64,000 nucleotides of DNA from Caulobacter segnis (GCF_019931575.1 NZ_CP082923.1:4092001-4156000); one strand, 5' to 3'; positions 46,159 through 55,197 are shown, counted from the first letter of the stretch. The notes: generated from the letters alone by a model not told the origin. Translations and numbers: made by a program.

Positions 46159-46992
46159 ATGCGCTTCCTGTTCCCGCTTATCGCCGCCGGCCTGCTGGCC
46201 GCCGCTCTTCCCGTCGCCGCCCAGCCGGCGCCCCCGGCCCGGCCCGTCACCCTTCCGCTGGAGCCCTATCTGGGCGTGCTCTGGGCGTTCCAGGCCAAGG
46301 ATGGCGGCCGCTATCTCCTGGACACCGCCGGCGGCCTGACCGCCATCACCCCGGCCGCCGCCAAGGCCGCTGGCTGCGAGCCCTGGGGCCGCATCACCGG
46401 CCACCGCATGCGCGGCGACCGCGTCGACCTGGCGCGCTGCGACAAGGTCACGATCGACGCCGCCGGCGTGACCCTGGCGCCGCCGACCGTGGGGGTGTTC
46501 GACTTCTCCAAGCTGCTGCCGCCCGACGCCCCGACGCTGCAGGGCTCGGTCGCCCTGGACGCCTTCGCCGGTCGCGCCGTGACCCTGGACCTCGGCGGCC
46601 AGCGCCTGATCGTCGAGACGCCCGACAGCCTGAAGGCCCGCGTCAAGGGCGCGGCCGAGGTCCCCGTCCGCTTCGCCCGCGACGCCGGCGGCCTGGCCCT
46701 GACCCCGTTCGTCCCCGTGCCGACGCCCAAGGGCCCGGTGTGGATGGAGCTGGACAGCGGCAGCAACGGCGCGGTCGTTGTCGCCCAGCACAACGCCGTC
46801 CTGCTGGGACTGAACCCGGACGCCAAGGAGCGCCAGCCCTTCACCCTCGCCGTCCAGGGCGGCCCCAAGGCCGACGTCCAGGCCCTGGTCATGGACCTGG
46901 TCATCGACGGCAATATCGGCGTGCCGGTGCTGAAGGACTGGGTGGTGACACTGGACCTGGCCGGCGAGCGGGCCTGGATCGCCAAGCGGTAG
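46159..46992 (+). CDS. Exported retropepsin-like aspartyl protease-fold protein
   Basis: A 277-residue exported protein (signal MRFLFPLIAAGLLAAALPVAA). Two aspartyl-protease-like motifs are visible: LLDTAGGLTAIT in the first half and MELDSGSNGAVVV in the second. Each is followed by a small-residue flap-like strand, the pattern of a gag-pepsin-type duplicate. The first reads DTA instead of DTG, so activity is uncertain. AGAGGG precedes the ATG at 46159. It is convergent with the lipocalin-like gene. The role is unknown; periplasmic location follows from the signal. Confidence 0.7.
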   Translation: MRFLFPLIAAGLLAAALPVAAQPAPPARPVTLPLEPYLGVLWAFQAKDGGRYLLDTAGGLTAITPAAAKAAGCEPWGRITGHRMRGDRVDLARCDKVTIDAAGVTLAPPTVGVFDFSKLLPPDAPTLQGSVALDAFAGRAVTLDLGGQRLIVETPDSLKARVKGAAEVPVRFARDAGGLALTPFVPVPTPKGPVWMELDSGSNGAVVVAQHNAVLLGLNPDAKERQPFTLAVQGGPKADVQALVMDLVIDGNIGVPVLKDWVVTLDLAGERAWIAKR

Positions 46993-47008
46993 GGCGCCGC
47001 CGGCGGTC

Positions 47009-47491
47009 CTACCTCTCCCGTCGCCACGCCGAGATCGGCACATTGCCGTCCGGCGCCGTCGGGACGCGGTAGCTCAGCACGTCGCCCTTCAGGTCGTAGG
47101 CCCGCCGCTGGGTCGTGCCCTCCCAGTTCTTGAACGCCGATCCGTCGATCTTGAACACCAGCTGGTGGGCGGTCTCGTCGATGGCGATGGTCCCGTAGTG
47201 GGTCGACGAGCCCAGGACCGCGTCCAGATAGTCCTCCGGCGTGCCGCGTTTCTTGTCGCCCGAGGCGAAGCCGGTGCGCTCGCTCTTGTAGATCTGCAGG
47301 CTGTAGCGGCCCGTGGCGTCGACGATCAGCCGGCCCTTGGGCGCGGCGCCATAGTCGTGCTCGCGCACGCCCGCCGGGGTGATGCGGTCGGCCGCCGTCA
47401 GGGTCCAGGTCCCGGCCAGCGGGAAGTCCGCCGCCCCCGCCGCGCCGGCGCTGGTCAGCAGCAGAACCAGGCCCGTCATCGCATTTCTCAT
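47009..47491 (-). CDS. Exported lipocalin-like domain protein
   Basis: A 160-residue exported protein (signal MRNAMTGLVLLLTSAGAAGA). The mature part DFPLAGTWTLTAADRITPAG, then GRLIVDATGRYSLQIY and GTIAIDETAHQLVFKIDGS, matches small lipocalin-like (Lipocalin_5 type) proteins. A beta-barrel that binds a small hydrophobic ligand is expected. The start could instead be the ATG at 47503, four residues earlier; GGGGTGCGAG sits between the two. It is divergent from the CGNR zinc-finger gene. Function unknown. Confidence 0.7.
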   Translation of the reverse strand: MRNAMTGLVLLLTSAGAAGAADFPLAGTWTLTAADRITPAGVREHDYGAAPKGRLIVDATGRYSLQIYKSERTGFASGDKKRGTPEDYLDAVLGSSTHYGTIAIDETAHQLVFKIDGSAFKNWEGTTQRRAYDLKGDVLSYRVPTAPDGNVPISAWRRER

Positions 47492-47592
47492 CTCGCACCC
47501 CATGTAACTTATCAGATCGGTTACTGGCGCAAACTCGGCGAACGCCGCTAACCTGTCAATCTGGTTTCTGGCAGGTTCCCCGTGAGACGTTC

Positions 47593-48174
47593 GTGACGCC
47601 CAAGCTCGAAGAGACCCGTGACGGCTTCCGCTTCCGGGGCGGCCGCCTGCCCCTGGACCTGCCGGCCACCCTGGCCGGGCGGGTCAGCGGCCAACACCGC
47701 GACGCCCTGGCCGCGCCCGGCGACTTGGACCGCTGGCTGGTCGCCGCCGGCCTGGCCGACGGCGCATCGGGCGCGAACGTCGAAGATCTTTCGGCCGCCC
47801 GCGACCTGCGCGAGACGCTCTACGTCCTGGCCCTGGCGCGCGCCGAAGGCCTCCCCCTGCCCGAGGCCCCGCGCGAGGCGCTCAACGTCTTCGCCACCCA
47901 GCCCGCCGCCGCGCCCTGGCTGGACGCCTCGGGCGGGACGCGGCTGACCGGCGGCGCGCGAGCCCTGCTGGCCGGCGTGGCGCGCGAGGCCGTGCTGCTG
48001 CTGGGCGGCCCCGACGGCGCGCGCATCCGCCAGTGCCAGGGCCCGACCTGCGCGATCCTGTACCTGGACGCCTCGCGCAAGGGCGACCGGCGCTGGTGCT
48101 CGATGAGCGCCTGCGGCAACCGGGCCAAGGTGGCGGCGTTCCGCGATCGGGAGCGCGGGCCGATCGCCGATTGA
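47593..48174 (+). CDS. CGNR zinc-finger, ABATE-domain putative stress regulator
   Basis: A 193-residue cytoplasmic protein of the ABATE/CGNR family. The C-terminal zinc finger is CQGPTCAILYLDASRKGDRRWCSMSACGNR, read as Cys-x4-Cys and Cys-x4-Cys, with the diagnostic CGNR followed by AKVAAFRDR. The N-terminal ABATE part (FRFRGGRLPLDLPATL) is all-helical. Members are predicted transcription regulators. The GTG at 47593 follows the divergent lipocalin-like gene. No target is evident. Confidence 0.82.
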   Translation: MTPKLEETRDGFRFRGGRLPLDLPATLAGRVSGQHRDALAAPGDLDRWLVAAGLADGASGANVEDLSAARDLRETLYVLALARAEGLPLPEAPREALNVFATQPAAAPWLDASGGTRLTGGARALLAGVAREAVLLLGGPDGARIRQCQGPTCAILYLDASRKGDRRWCSMSACGNRAKVAAFRDRERGPIAD

Positions 48175-48182
48175 GACGGTCG

Positions 48183-48195
48183 CCCCGAAACGGGG
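48183..48195 (+). terminator. Short stem-loop after the CGNR gene
   Basis: CCCCG-AAA-CGGGG lies 9 bases after the stop with no real T run, so it is a weak terminator candidate. Confidence 0.3.
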
Positions 48196-48328
48196 TCGTT
48201 GACGCCTGGGTTGCGTGATCGCGCAAACGATTGCCGATAGAGTCGCCCCATCGTCGCGACAGGGCCTCCAGCGCCTTCCGAAGCGACGAGCGTCAGGGCC
48301 GACGCCTCCAACGCGTCGCCAGGATCGA

Positions 48329-48361
48329 GACCGCGCCTCTGCCCCATTGGAAGGCGCGGTC
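48329..48361. terminator. Stem-loop downstream of the Lrp-family gene
   Basis: GACCGCGCCT and AGGCGCGGTC form a 10-bp stem with a 13-base loop, 5 bases beyond the stop of the minus-strand regulator gene. No T run follows on either strand. Confidence 0.5.
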
Positions 48362-48366
48362 ATTCC

Positions 48367-48834
48367 CTACAGCGGCAGCTGCACCGTGCTCTTGACCTCT
48401 TCCAGCACCGCGTAGGTCCGCGTCTCGCGCACGCCGGGCATCTTGACCAGGATGTCGCCCAGGAAGTTGCGATAGGCCTCCATGTCGCGCACCCGGGCCT
48501 TGATCAGATAGTCGAAGCCGCCGGCCACCATGTGGCACTCCAGGATCTCGGGCGCGCGCCGCACGGCCGCGGCGAAGTCCTCGAAGGTCTCGCCGGTCGT
48601 GCGTTCCAGCACCACCTCGACAAAGATCAGCAGGGCGCGGTCGACCTTGGCCGGGTCCAGCAGGGCCGCGTAGCCGGTGATGTAGCCCCGCTCGCGCAGT
48701 CGCCGGACGCGGTCGAAGGTGGCCGCCGGCGAGAGGTTGCAGCGCTTGGCCAGCTCGGCGTTGGTGATGCGGCCGTCAGCCTGCAGCACCTTCAGAAGCC
48801 GGCGATCGGTGTCATCCAGAGCGGAAATGGCCAT
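48367..48834 (-). CDS. putR: Lrp/AsnC-family regulator, probable PutR
   Basis: A 155-residue Lrp-type regulator. The helix-turn-helix is ITNAELAKRCNLSPAATFDRVRRL (about 23-46), followed by GYITGYAALLDP. The RAM ligand-binding domain has FVEVVLERTTGETFEDFAAAV, CHMVAGGFDYLIKARV and a final TYAVLEEVKST. It is divergent from putA, as PutR is in alphaproteobacteria, where it activates putA in response to proline. The gene name rests on this arrangement. Confidence 0.85.
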   Translation of the reverse strand: MAISALDDTDRRLLKVLQADGRITNAELAKRCNLSPAATFDRVRRLRERGYITGYAALLDPAKVDRALLIFVEVVLERTTGETFEDFAAAVRRAPEILECHMVAGGFDYLIKARVRDMEAYRNFLGDILVKMPGVRETRTYAVLEEVKSTVQLPL

Positions 48835-49261
48835 ATCGAACTACCACCGAAGAAGCTTCGAAAAGTAGCGCTCACAAACGGAGCACCTTCGGCAAGCTTA
48901 GCGTTACACCCTCGATCGTTCCAGACCCGTTCGCGCCTACCCCCCCTCCCCCAAAGGCGCCGGCGGACCGGTCAGTCACCGGAAGTCTGGACCCCTACGC
49001 GACGCTCGCACTCTCCCCCTGACCGGGCGTCGCGCTAGAGAGGAAGGGGCGCGCCGTCTCCCCCCAGAACGCGCCCCTTCCTCCCTCCCCATTTCCAGAG
49101 CATCCTCGCCGGAGTCCTCGGGCCGCGCCGCCGTCGCGCGCTGGAGCGGATGATTGTTTTTCGCGGCTCGACCGAAGAACAGACGGCCTCAACACACAAC
49201 AAACGAAGCACCTTTGGCTGAAGGCGAGTTAGACCGACGATATTCTAACACGGGAACGACC
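48835..49261. other. putR-putA divergent control region
   Basis: A 427-bp gap. It contains AAGAAGCTTCGAAAAGT near 48850-48866, a perfect 13-bp inverted repeat at 49040-49083, and an AT-richer stretch near 49150-49250 that is the likely putA promoter and leader. No ORF with coding character is present. Confidence 0.5.
49040..49083. repeat. 13-bp inverted repeat in the putA upstream region
   Basis: GAGGAAGGGGCGC and GCGCCCCTTCCTC are exact complements with an 18-base loop. No T run follows, so it is not a standard terminator. Confidence 0.6.
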
Positions 49262-52200
49262 ATGACCGACTTGGCCGATTGGGACAGCCTCGACGACGGC
49301 AAGTATCGCGACGAAGCCACGGTGATCGCCGACCTGCTGGCCGCCAGGCCCCTTTCGAGCGAGGACCGCGCCGCCGTCCGCGCCGAGGCCGAGGCCCTGG
49401 TGCGCGGGGCCCGCCGCAGCGTCCGCAAGCAGGGCGTGGTCGAGAGCTTCCTGCAGGAGTTCAGCCTGGGCACCCGCGAGGGCCTGGCCCTGATGTGCCT
49501 GGCCGAGGCCCTGCTGCGCACCCCCGACGACGAAACGCGCGACCGTTTGATCGCCGAGAAGATCGGCTCGGCCGACTGGGCCAGCCACCTGGGCGGCAGC
49601 GACAGCCTGTTCGTCAACGCCTCGACCTGGGGCCTGATGCTGACCGGCAAGATCGTCGAGCCCGACGACCAGGCCCAGAAGGACCTGCCCGGCTTCATCA
49701 AGAAGCTGGCCGGCCGCATCGGCGAGCCGGTGATCCGCGCCGCCGTCGGCCAGGCCATCCGCATCATGGGCGAGCAGTTCGTCCTGGGACGGACGATCGA
49801 AGCCGCCATCAAGCGAGCGGCCAACGAAGACGCCATGTGCTCGTTCGACATGCTGGGCGAAGGCGCCCGCACCGCCGCCGACGCCGAGCGCTACGAGAAG
49901 GCCTATGCCGACGCCATCGATACGGTCGGCAAGCTGTCGAAGGGCGCCGGTCCGGAAGCCGGTCACGGCGTGTCGGTCAAGCTGTCGGCCCTGTGCCCGC
50001 GCTACGAGGCCACGCACGAGGACCGCGTGTGGGAGGAGCTCTATCCCCGCACCCTGCGCCTGGCCAAGATCGCCGCCCGCCACGACCTGAACTTCACGAT
50101 CGACGCCGAGGAGGCCGATCGCCTGGCCCTGTCGCTGAAGCTGCTGGACCGCCTGTGCCGCGAGCCGGAGCTGGGCGACTGGACCGGCCTGGGCCTGGCC
50201 GTCCAGGCCTACCAGAAGCGCTGCGGCGAGGTCATCGCCCGCCTGCGCGCCCTGTCCGAAAAGACGGGTCGCCGCCTGATGGTGCGCTTGGTCAAGGGCG
50301 CCTACTGGGACAGCGAGATCAAGCGCGCCCAGGTCGCCGGCCGCCCGGACTATCCGGTCTACACGACCAAGCCGGCCACGGACCTGTCGTACCTGGTCAA
50401 CGCCAAGGCCCTGATCGACGCGGCCCCGCACCTCTACGCCCAGTTCGCCACCCACAACGCCCACACCCTGGCGGCCGTGGTCCGGATGGCCAAGAACGCC
50501 GGCGTCCGCATCGAGCACCAGCGCCTGCACGGCATGGGCGAGGCTCTGTATAAAGCCGCCGACGACCTCTATGACGGGATCACCCTGCGGGCCTACGCTC
50601 CGGTCGGCGGCCACGAGGACCTGCTGCCCTACCTGGTCCGCCGCCTGCTGGAGAACGGCGCCAACACCTCGTTCGTGCATGCCTTGCTGGACGAGCGGGT
50701 GCCGGTCGAGAAGGTCGTCACCGACCCGATCGACACCGTCGAGGCCCACCCCGACCGCCACGCCAAGATCCCGACGCCGATCGACGTCTATGGCCCGCGC
50801 CGCCAGAACAGCGCCGGCCTCGACCTGTCGGTGAAGGCCGACCGCGCACGCCTGGAGAAGGCCGTCGCCGCCCTGGACGCCGTCACCCTGTCGGCCGGCC
50901 CGCTGGTCGGCGGCAAGGTCACCGCCGGCGGCCCGCCGCTGCCGGTGGTCGCGCCCGCCAATGAAGCCAAGGTGGTCGGCGCGGTGTCGGAAGCCCAGAT
51001 CCCGCAGATCGACGAGGCTTTCGCCCTGGCCCGCGCCGCGCAACCGGCCTGGGACCAGGCCGGCGGCCCGGCCCGCGCCCGGACCCTGCGCGCCATGGCC
51101 GACGCGCTCGAGAGCAACATCGACCGCCTGATCGCCATCCTGGCCCGCGAGGCCGGCAAGACCCTCAGCGACGGGATCGCCGAGGTCCGCGAGGCGGTCG
51201 ACTTCTGCCGCTACTACGCCGTGCTGGCCGAGGACCAGTTCGGCGCGGGCGAGGTGCTGAAGGGCCCGGTCGGCGAGACCAACACCCTGCGCCTGGCCGG
51301 TCGCGGCGTCTTCGCCTGCATCAGCCCGTGGAACTTCCCGCTGGCCATCTTCACCGGCCAGATCGCCGCCGCCCTGGCGGCCGGCAACGCCGTGCTGGCC
51401 AAGCCCGCCGAGCAAACGCCGCTGATCGCCTTCGAGGCGGTGAAGCTCTATCACGCCGCCGGTCTGGACCCGCGCCTGCTGGCCCTGCTGCCGGGACGCG
51501 GCGAGACCGTCGGCGCGGCCCTGACCAGCCACGAGGGCCTGGACGGCGTCGCCTTCACCGGCGGCACCGACACCGCCTGGCGGATCAACCAGACGCTCGC
51601 GCAACGGCAAGGTCCGATCGTGCCGTTCATCGCCGAGACGGGCGGCCTCAACGGCATGTTCGTCGACACCACCGCCCAGCGCGAGCAGGTCATCGACGAC
51701 GTCATCGTCTCGGCCTTCGGATCGGCCGGCCAGCGCTGTTCGGCGCTGCGCCTGCTGTTCCTGCCGGAAGACACCGCCGAAGGCGTCATCGACGGTCTGA
51801 AGGGCGCCATGGACGCCCTGGTCATCGGCGATCCGACCCTGGCCGTCACCGACGTCGGCCCGGTGATCGACGCCGAGGCCAAGGACGCCCTCGACAAGCA
51901 TCAGGCCCGCCTGGCCCAAGAGGCCAAGGTGCTGCACGCCCTTACTGCCCCGGCCGGCGGGACCTTCTTCGCCCCGGTCCTGGCCGAGATCCCGGCCGCC
52001 GACTTCCTGGAGCGCGAGGTGTTCGGCCCGATCCTGCACGTGGTCCGATACAAGCCGGAAAACCTGGAGCAGGTCGCCGGCGCCCTGGCCGCCCGCCGCT
52101 ACGGCCTGACCCTGGGCGTCCACTCGCGGATCGAGAGCTTCGCGGCCGACGTCCAGCGTCTGGTCCCGGCTGGCAACGCCTATGTCAACCGCTCGATGAC

Positions 52201-52360
52201 CGGCGCCGTCGTCGGCGTCCAGCCGTTCGGCGGCGAGGGCCTGTCGGGCACCGGCCCCAAGGCCGGCGGCCCTCACGCCCTGCTCCGCTTCGCCGTGGAG
52301 CGCGCCGTCAGCGTCAACATCACCGCCCAGGGCGGCGACCCGGCGCTGCTGAACCTGTAG
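49262..52360 (+). CDS. putA: Bifunctional proline dehydrogenase / P5C dehydrogenase PutA
   Basis: A 1032-residue PutA that oxidizes proline to glutamate in two steps, using FAD and then NAD+. It lacks the N-terminal ribbon-helix-helix DNA-binding domain of E. coli PutA, consistent with a separate regulator gene next to it. The proline dehydrogenase barrel has VSVKLSALCPRYE, VRLVKGAYWDSEIK and GHEDLLPYLVRRLLENGAN. The aldehyde dehydrogenase has ACISPWNFPLAIFTGQ, AFTGGTDTA and catalytic C826 in SAGQRCSALR. The ATG at 49262 gives MTDLADWDSLDD and an earlier in-frame ATG adds only unrelated sequence. It associates with the inner membrane, passing electrons to quinone. Confidence 0.95.
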   Translation: MTDLADWDSLDDGKYRDEATVIADLLAARPLSSEDRAAVRAEAEALVRGARRSVRKQGVVESFLQEFSLGTREGLALMCLAEALLRTPDDETRDRLIAEKIGSADWASHLGGSDSLFVNASTWGLMLTGKIVEPDDQAQKDLPGFIKKLAGRIGEPVIRAAVGQAIRIMGEQFVLGRTIEAAIKRAANEDAMCSFDMLGEGARTAADAERYEKAYADAIDTVGKLSKGAGPEAGHGVSVKLSALCPRYEATHEDRVWEELYPRTLRLAKIAARHDLNFTIDAEEADRLALSLKLLDRLCREPELGDWTGLGLAVQAYQKRCGEVIARLRALSEKTGRRLMVRLVKGAYWDSEIKRAQVAGRPDYPVYTTKPATDLSYLVNAKALIDAAPHLYAQFATHNAHTLAAVVRMAKNAGVRIEHQRLHGMGEALYKAADDLYDGITLRAYAPVGGHEDLLPYLVRRLLENGANTSFVHALLDERVPVEKVVTDPIDTVEAHPDRHAKIPTPIDVYGPRRQNSAGLDLSVKADRARLEKAVAALDAVTLSAGPLVGGKVTAGGPPLPVVAPANEAKVVGAVSEAQIPQIDEAFALARAAQPAWDQAGGPARARTLRAMADALESNIDRLIAILAREAGKTLSDGIAEVREAVDFCRYYAVLAEDQFGAGEVLKGPVGETNTLRLAGRGVFACISPWNFPLAIFTGQIAAALAAGNAVLAKPAEQTPLIAFEAVKLYHAAGLDPRLLALLPGRGETVGAALTSHEGLDGVAFTGGTDTAWRINQTLAQRQGPIVPFIAETGGLNGMFVDTTAQREQVIDDVIVSAFGSAGQRCSALRLLFLPEDTAEGVIDGLKGAMDALVIGDPTLAVTDVGPVIDAEAKDALDKHQARLAQEAKVLHALTAPAGGTFFAPVLAEIPAADFLEREVFGPILHVVRYKPENLEQVAGALAARRYGLTLGVHSRIESFAADVQRLVPAGNAYVNRSMTGAVVGVQPFGGEGLSGTGPKAGGPHALLRFAVERAVSVNITAQGGDPALLNL

Positions 52361-52397
52361 TTCAGACGCTTAGACGCTTCACAATCTCAGCGCGCAC

Positions 52398-52434
52398 GGC
52401 TTAAGCTCCCCCGTCATCGGGGGAGCTTTAAGCC
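52398..52434 (+). terminator. Long stem-loop after putA that overlaps the next gene's ribosome binding site
   Basis: GGCTTAAGCTCCCCC and GGGGGAGCTTTAAGCC form a stem of about 15 bp with one bulge and a short loop. No T run follows. The GGGGGAG in the right arm is the Shine-Dalgarno sequence of the gene starting at 52437, so the stem can both end putA transcription and hide that site. Confidence 0.7.
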
Positions 52435-52436
52435 AC

Positions 52437-53729
52437 ATGCGTTTCCTGCCTCGCGCGGCGTTCGTCGCCGTCCTGCTCGCGCCCGTCGTCGCCATGGCCC
52501 AGGTCGCGCCCATCGCGGGCGACTGGTACGGGACCTTGGCCATCCCCAACGGCCCGAAGCTCGCCCTGGTCTTCCACATCAAGCCGGACGGCTCGGCGAC
52601 CGTGGACAGCCCCAACCAGATGGCCAAGGGCATGCCGGCGACAGCGACCCTGGCGGACGGCAAGGTCGCCGTGACGCTGAGCGCCATCCCCGCCAGCTTC
52701 GAGGGCGCCGTCTCGGCCGATGGCCAGAGCCTGCAGGGCCAGTGGCTGCAGGGCGGCGGCGCTTTGCCGCTGACCATGAGCCGCACGGCGCCCGTTCTGA
52801 ACCGGCCGCAGGCGCCCAAGCCGCCCTTCCCCTATCGCGCCGAGGAGGTCTCGTACCGCAACCCCGCCTCGGGCCTGAAGCTGGCCGGGACCCTGACCCT
52901 GCCCGAGGGCGCGGGTCCATTTCCAGCCGTGGTGCTGATCACCGGCTCGGGCGCGCAGGACCGCGACGAGACGATGTTCGGCCACAAGCCGTTTCTGGTC
53001 ATCGCCGACGCCCTGACCCGCAAAGGCGTGGCGGTGCTGCGCGTCGATGATCGCGGGACCGGCGGCTCGGAGAAGGGCGACGCCTCCGCAGCCTCGATCC
53101 CCGCCTTCGCGACCGATGTGGCGGCGGGCGTCGCCTTCCTGCGCGGCCGCCCGGACATCGATCCGGCCCGCGTCGGCCTGCTGGGCCACAGCGAGGGCGG
53201 CCAGGTCGCGCCGCTGGTCGCCCAGAACCGGGCGCTGTTCGCCGCCAGCGGCATGCCGGACGACCAGGTCGAAATCCTGGTAAAGAACCGCGCCGAGCGG
53301 TTCGCGGCCGTGCGCGACGCCAAGGACGCCGACGACGCCCGCGTGCGCCTGACCGAGGTGCTGAACCGCCAGGGCCTGCCGCCGACCTCGCCGGAGCGGG
53401 TCGCCACCCTGACCCTGGCCTCGCCCGCCTGGCGCTATTTCCTGTCCACGAACCCGGCCGACGCCCTGGCCAAGGTCAAGGTCCCGGTGCTGGCGATCGG
53501 CGGCTCCAAGGACCTGCAGGTCGACGCCAAGACCAACCTGGCGGCGATCCGCGCGGCCCTGGCCGGCGACCAGGACGTCACCGTCAAGGAACTGCCCGGT
53601 CTGAACCACCTGTTCCAGACCGCCAATACGGGCCTGGTCATCGAGTACGGCCAGATCGAGGAGACCATCGCCCCCGCGGCGCTGGCGACGATCGTCGACT
53701 GGACCGCGGCCCACGCGGCCAAGCGCTGA
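52437..53729 (+). CDS. Exported alpha/beta hydrolase with a possible internal deletion
   Basis: A 430-residue exported hydrolase of the serine aminopeptidase-like group. The signal peptide is MRFLPRAAFVAVLLAPVVAMA, followed by a small beta domain (GDWYGTLAIPNGPKLALVFHI) and then the hydrolase core. VVLITGSGAQDRDE is the oxyanion region, and S252 in LGHSEGGQV is the nucleophile. Late motifs are VLAIGGSKDLQVD (Asp) and LPGLNHLFQ (His). In relatives a strand of the type FIVLMAGPG follows the nucleophile helix by a few residues. Here LVAQNRALFAASGMP follows directly, so about 30 residues seem to be missing, in frame. Activity is thus uncertain. Substrate unknown. Confidence 0.78.
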   Translation: MRFLPRAAFVAVLLAPVVAMAQVAPIAGDWYGTLAIPNGPKLALVFHIKPDGSATVDSPNQMAKGMPATATLADGKVAVTLSAIPASFEGAVSADGQSLQGQWLQGGGALPLTMSRTAPVLNRPQAPKPPFPYRAEEVSYRNPASGLKLAGTLTLPEGAGPFPAVVLITGSGAQDRDETMFGHKPFLVIADALTRKGVAVLRVDDRGTGGSEKGDASAASIPAFATDVAAGVAFLRGRPDIDPARVGLLGHSEGGQVAPLVAQNRALFAASGMPDDQVEILVKNRAERFAAVRDAKDADDARVRLTEVLNRQGLPPTSPERVATLTLASPAWRYFLSTNPADALAKVKVPVLAIGGSKDLQVDAKTNLAAIRAALAGDQDVTVKELPGLNHLFQTANTGLVIEYGQIEETIAPAALATIVDWTAAHAAKR

Positions 53730-53849
53730 TGCCGGCGATTTATTCCATCATCTTTATTTAATCACCTTCCACCCTGGCGTGCGCTCGGCTAGGCTCCCCG
53801 GAAAACACGGATCTTCAAAACAGAGATCTTCCAGGGGAAACACCGGACC

Positions 53850-55187
53850 ATGTTCACCAGACGCTCCATCCTGGCCGGCTCGGCCGCCAGCCTGCTCGCC
53901 GCTCCCGCCCTCGGCGCCGCGCCAAAAAAGACAGCGCTGCCTAAGGGCTTCGTGGCCGTGAAGAACGGCCGCCTCGTGCTGGACGGCAAGCCCTACCGCT
54001 TCACCGGCGCGAACCTGTGGTACGGGGCCTGGCTGGGCTCGCCCGGCGCCACCGGCGACCGCGAGCGGCTGAAGCGGGAACTGGACCGGCTGAAGGCCCT
54101 GGGCGTCACCAATCTGCGCGTCCTGGGCGCGGGTGAGCGCTCGCCGGCCAAGGCCGCCGTCGCCCCGACCTTCCAGGAGAAGCCCGGCGTCTACGACCAG
54201 GACCTGCTGAAGGGTCTCGACGTCCTGCTGGCCGAGATGGCCGCGCGGGACATGAAGGCGGTGATCTATGTCAACAACTTCTGGGACTGGTCGGGCGGCA
54301 TGCCGGCCTATCTGAACTGGGTCGGCAACGGACCCTGGTTCCAGCAGGGCGATCCCGCCCACCCCTGGCCCGAGTTCCCCGACTATTCGGGCCGCTTCTA
54401 CGGCGACGAGAAGGCCAACGCCCTGTTCCGCCGCTACCTGCTGGGCCTGGTCGGGCGGGTCAACAGCGTCACCGGCAAGGCCTATCGCGACGATCCGACG
54501 ATCATGGCCTGGCAACTGGCCAACGAGCCGCGCCCCGGCGGCACCGAGGCGTTCGGGAACAAAAACCTGACGACCTATTACAAGTGGATCCGCGAGGTCT
54601 CGACCATCATCAAGACCCTGGATCCCCGGCACCTGGTCAGCACCGGCAGCGAAGGCAGCATGGGCTGCCTGCACAGCGAGGCCTGCGTGGTCGAGGCCCA
54701 CAAGCCGGCGACCATCGACTACCTGACCCTGCACGTCTGGCCCAACAACTGGGGCTGGATCGACGTCAAGAAGCAGCCCGCCACCTATGCCGATGGCGAG
54801 GCCAAGTGCCGCGAGTACGTCACCCGCCACATCGCCCTGGCCAGGCAACTGAACAAGCCGCTGGTCATCGAGGAGTTCGGCCTGATCCGCGAGGACCGCT
54901 CGTTCGTCCCCGGCTCGGCCGCCGCGGACAAGGACCGGTTCTACAAGACCATCTACGGCCTGGCTTTGGACGACATGAAGGCCGGCGGACCGGTGGCGGG
55001 CACCAACTTCTGGGCCTGGAACGGCGAGGGCCGCGCCCAGCATCCGGACGCCTGGTTCGTGCACGGCGACAAGAGCTTCGTCGGCGATCCGCCCCAGGAG
55101 GAACAGGGCCTGTACGGCGTCTTCGACAGCGACGCCTCGACCAAGGCCGTGATCGCCGAGCACGCCGCGGCGGTGCGGGCCCTCTAA
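53850..55187 (+). CDS. GH5 endo-beta-1,4-mannanase-type enzyme, Tat-exported
   Basis: A 445-residue GH5 (subfamily 7-like) enzyme, which in this group cleaves beta-mannan chains internally. The leader MFTRRSILAGSAASLLAAPALG has twin arginines. The start of the barrel is GFVAVKNGRLVLDGKPYRFTGANLWYG. The catalytic acid/base is E226 in LANEPRPGG and the nucleophile E342 in VIEEFGL. HVWPNNWGW and TNFWAWNGEG line the cleft. AGGGGAAACA precedes the ATG at 53850. It ends 10 bp before the convergent fusion gene. No ACCGGT-type operator is visible upstream, unlike the xylan-type genes. Specificity for mannan is by family resemblance. Confidence 0.87.
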   Translation: MFTRRSILAGSAASLLAAPALGAAPKKTALPKGFVAVKNGRLVLDGKPYRFTGANLWYGAWLGSPGATGDRERLKRELDRLKALGVTNLRVLGAGERSPAKAAVAPTFQEKPGVYDQDLLKGLDVLLAEMAARDMKAVIYVNNFWDWSGGMPAYLNWVGNGPWFQQGDPAHPWPEFPDYSGRFYGDEKANALFRRYLLGLVGRVNSVTGKAYRDDPTIMAWQLANEPRPGGTEAFGNKNLTTYYKWIREVSTIIKTLDPRHLVSTGSEGSMGCLHSEACVVEAHKPATIDYLTLHVWPNNWGWIDVKKQPATYADGEAKCREYVTRHIALARQLNKPLVIEEFGLIREDRSFVPGSAAADKDRFYKTIYGLALDDMKAGGPVAGTNFWAWNGEGRAQHPDAWFVHGDKSFVGDPPQEEQGLYGVFDSDASTKAVIAEHAAAVRAL

Positions 55188-55197
55188 GGCCCGCCCG

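Noticed and set aside
48215..48366. Small plus-strand frame after the CGNR gene
   Set aside because: No ribosome binding site and coding character is lacking; it overlaps the hairpin of the convergent regulator gene.
48863..48876. AGCGCT core in the putR-putA gap as a XylR site
   Set aside because: AAGTAGCGCTCACA lacks the TG at the left edge and the neighbours concern proline, not sugars.
49229..52276. 1015-residue frame antisense to putA
   Set aside because: Shadow of putA with low-complexity Gly/Ala/Gln composition.
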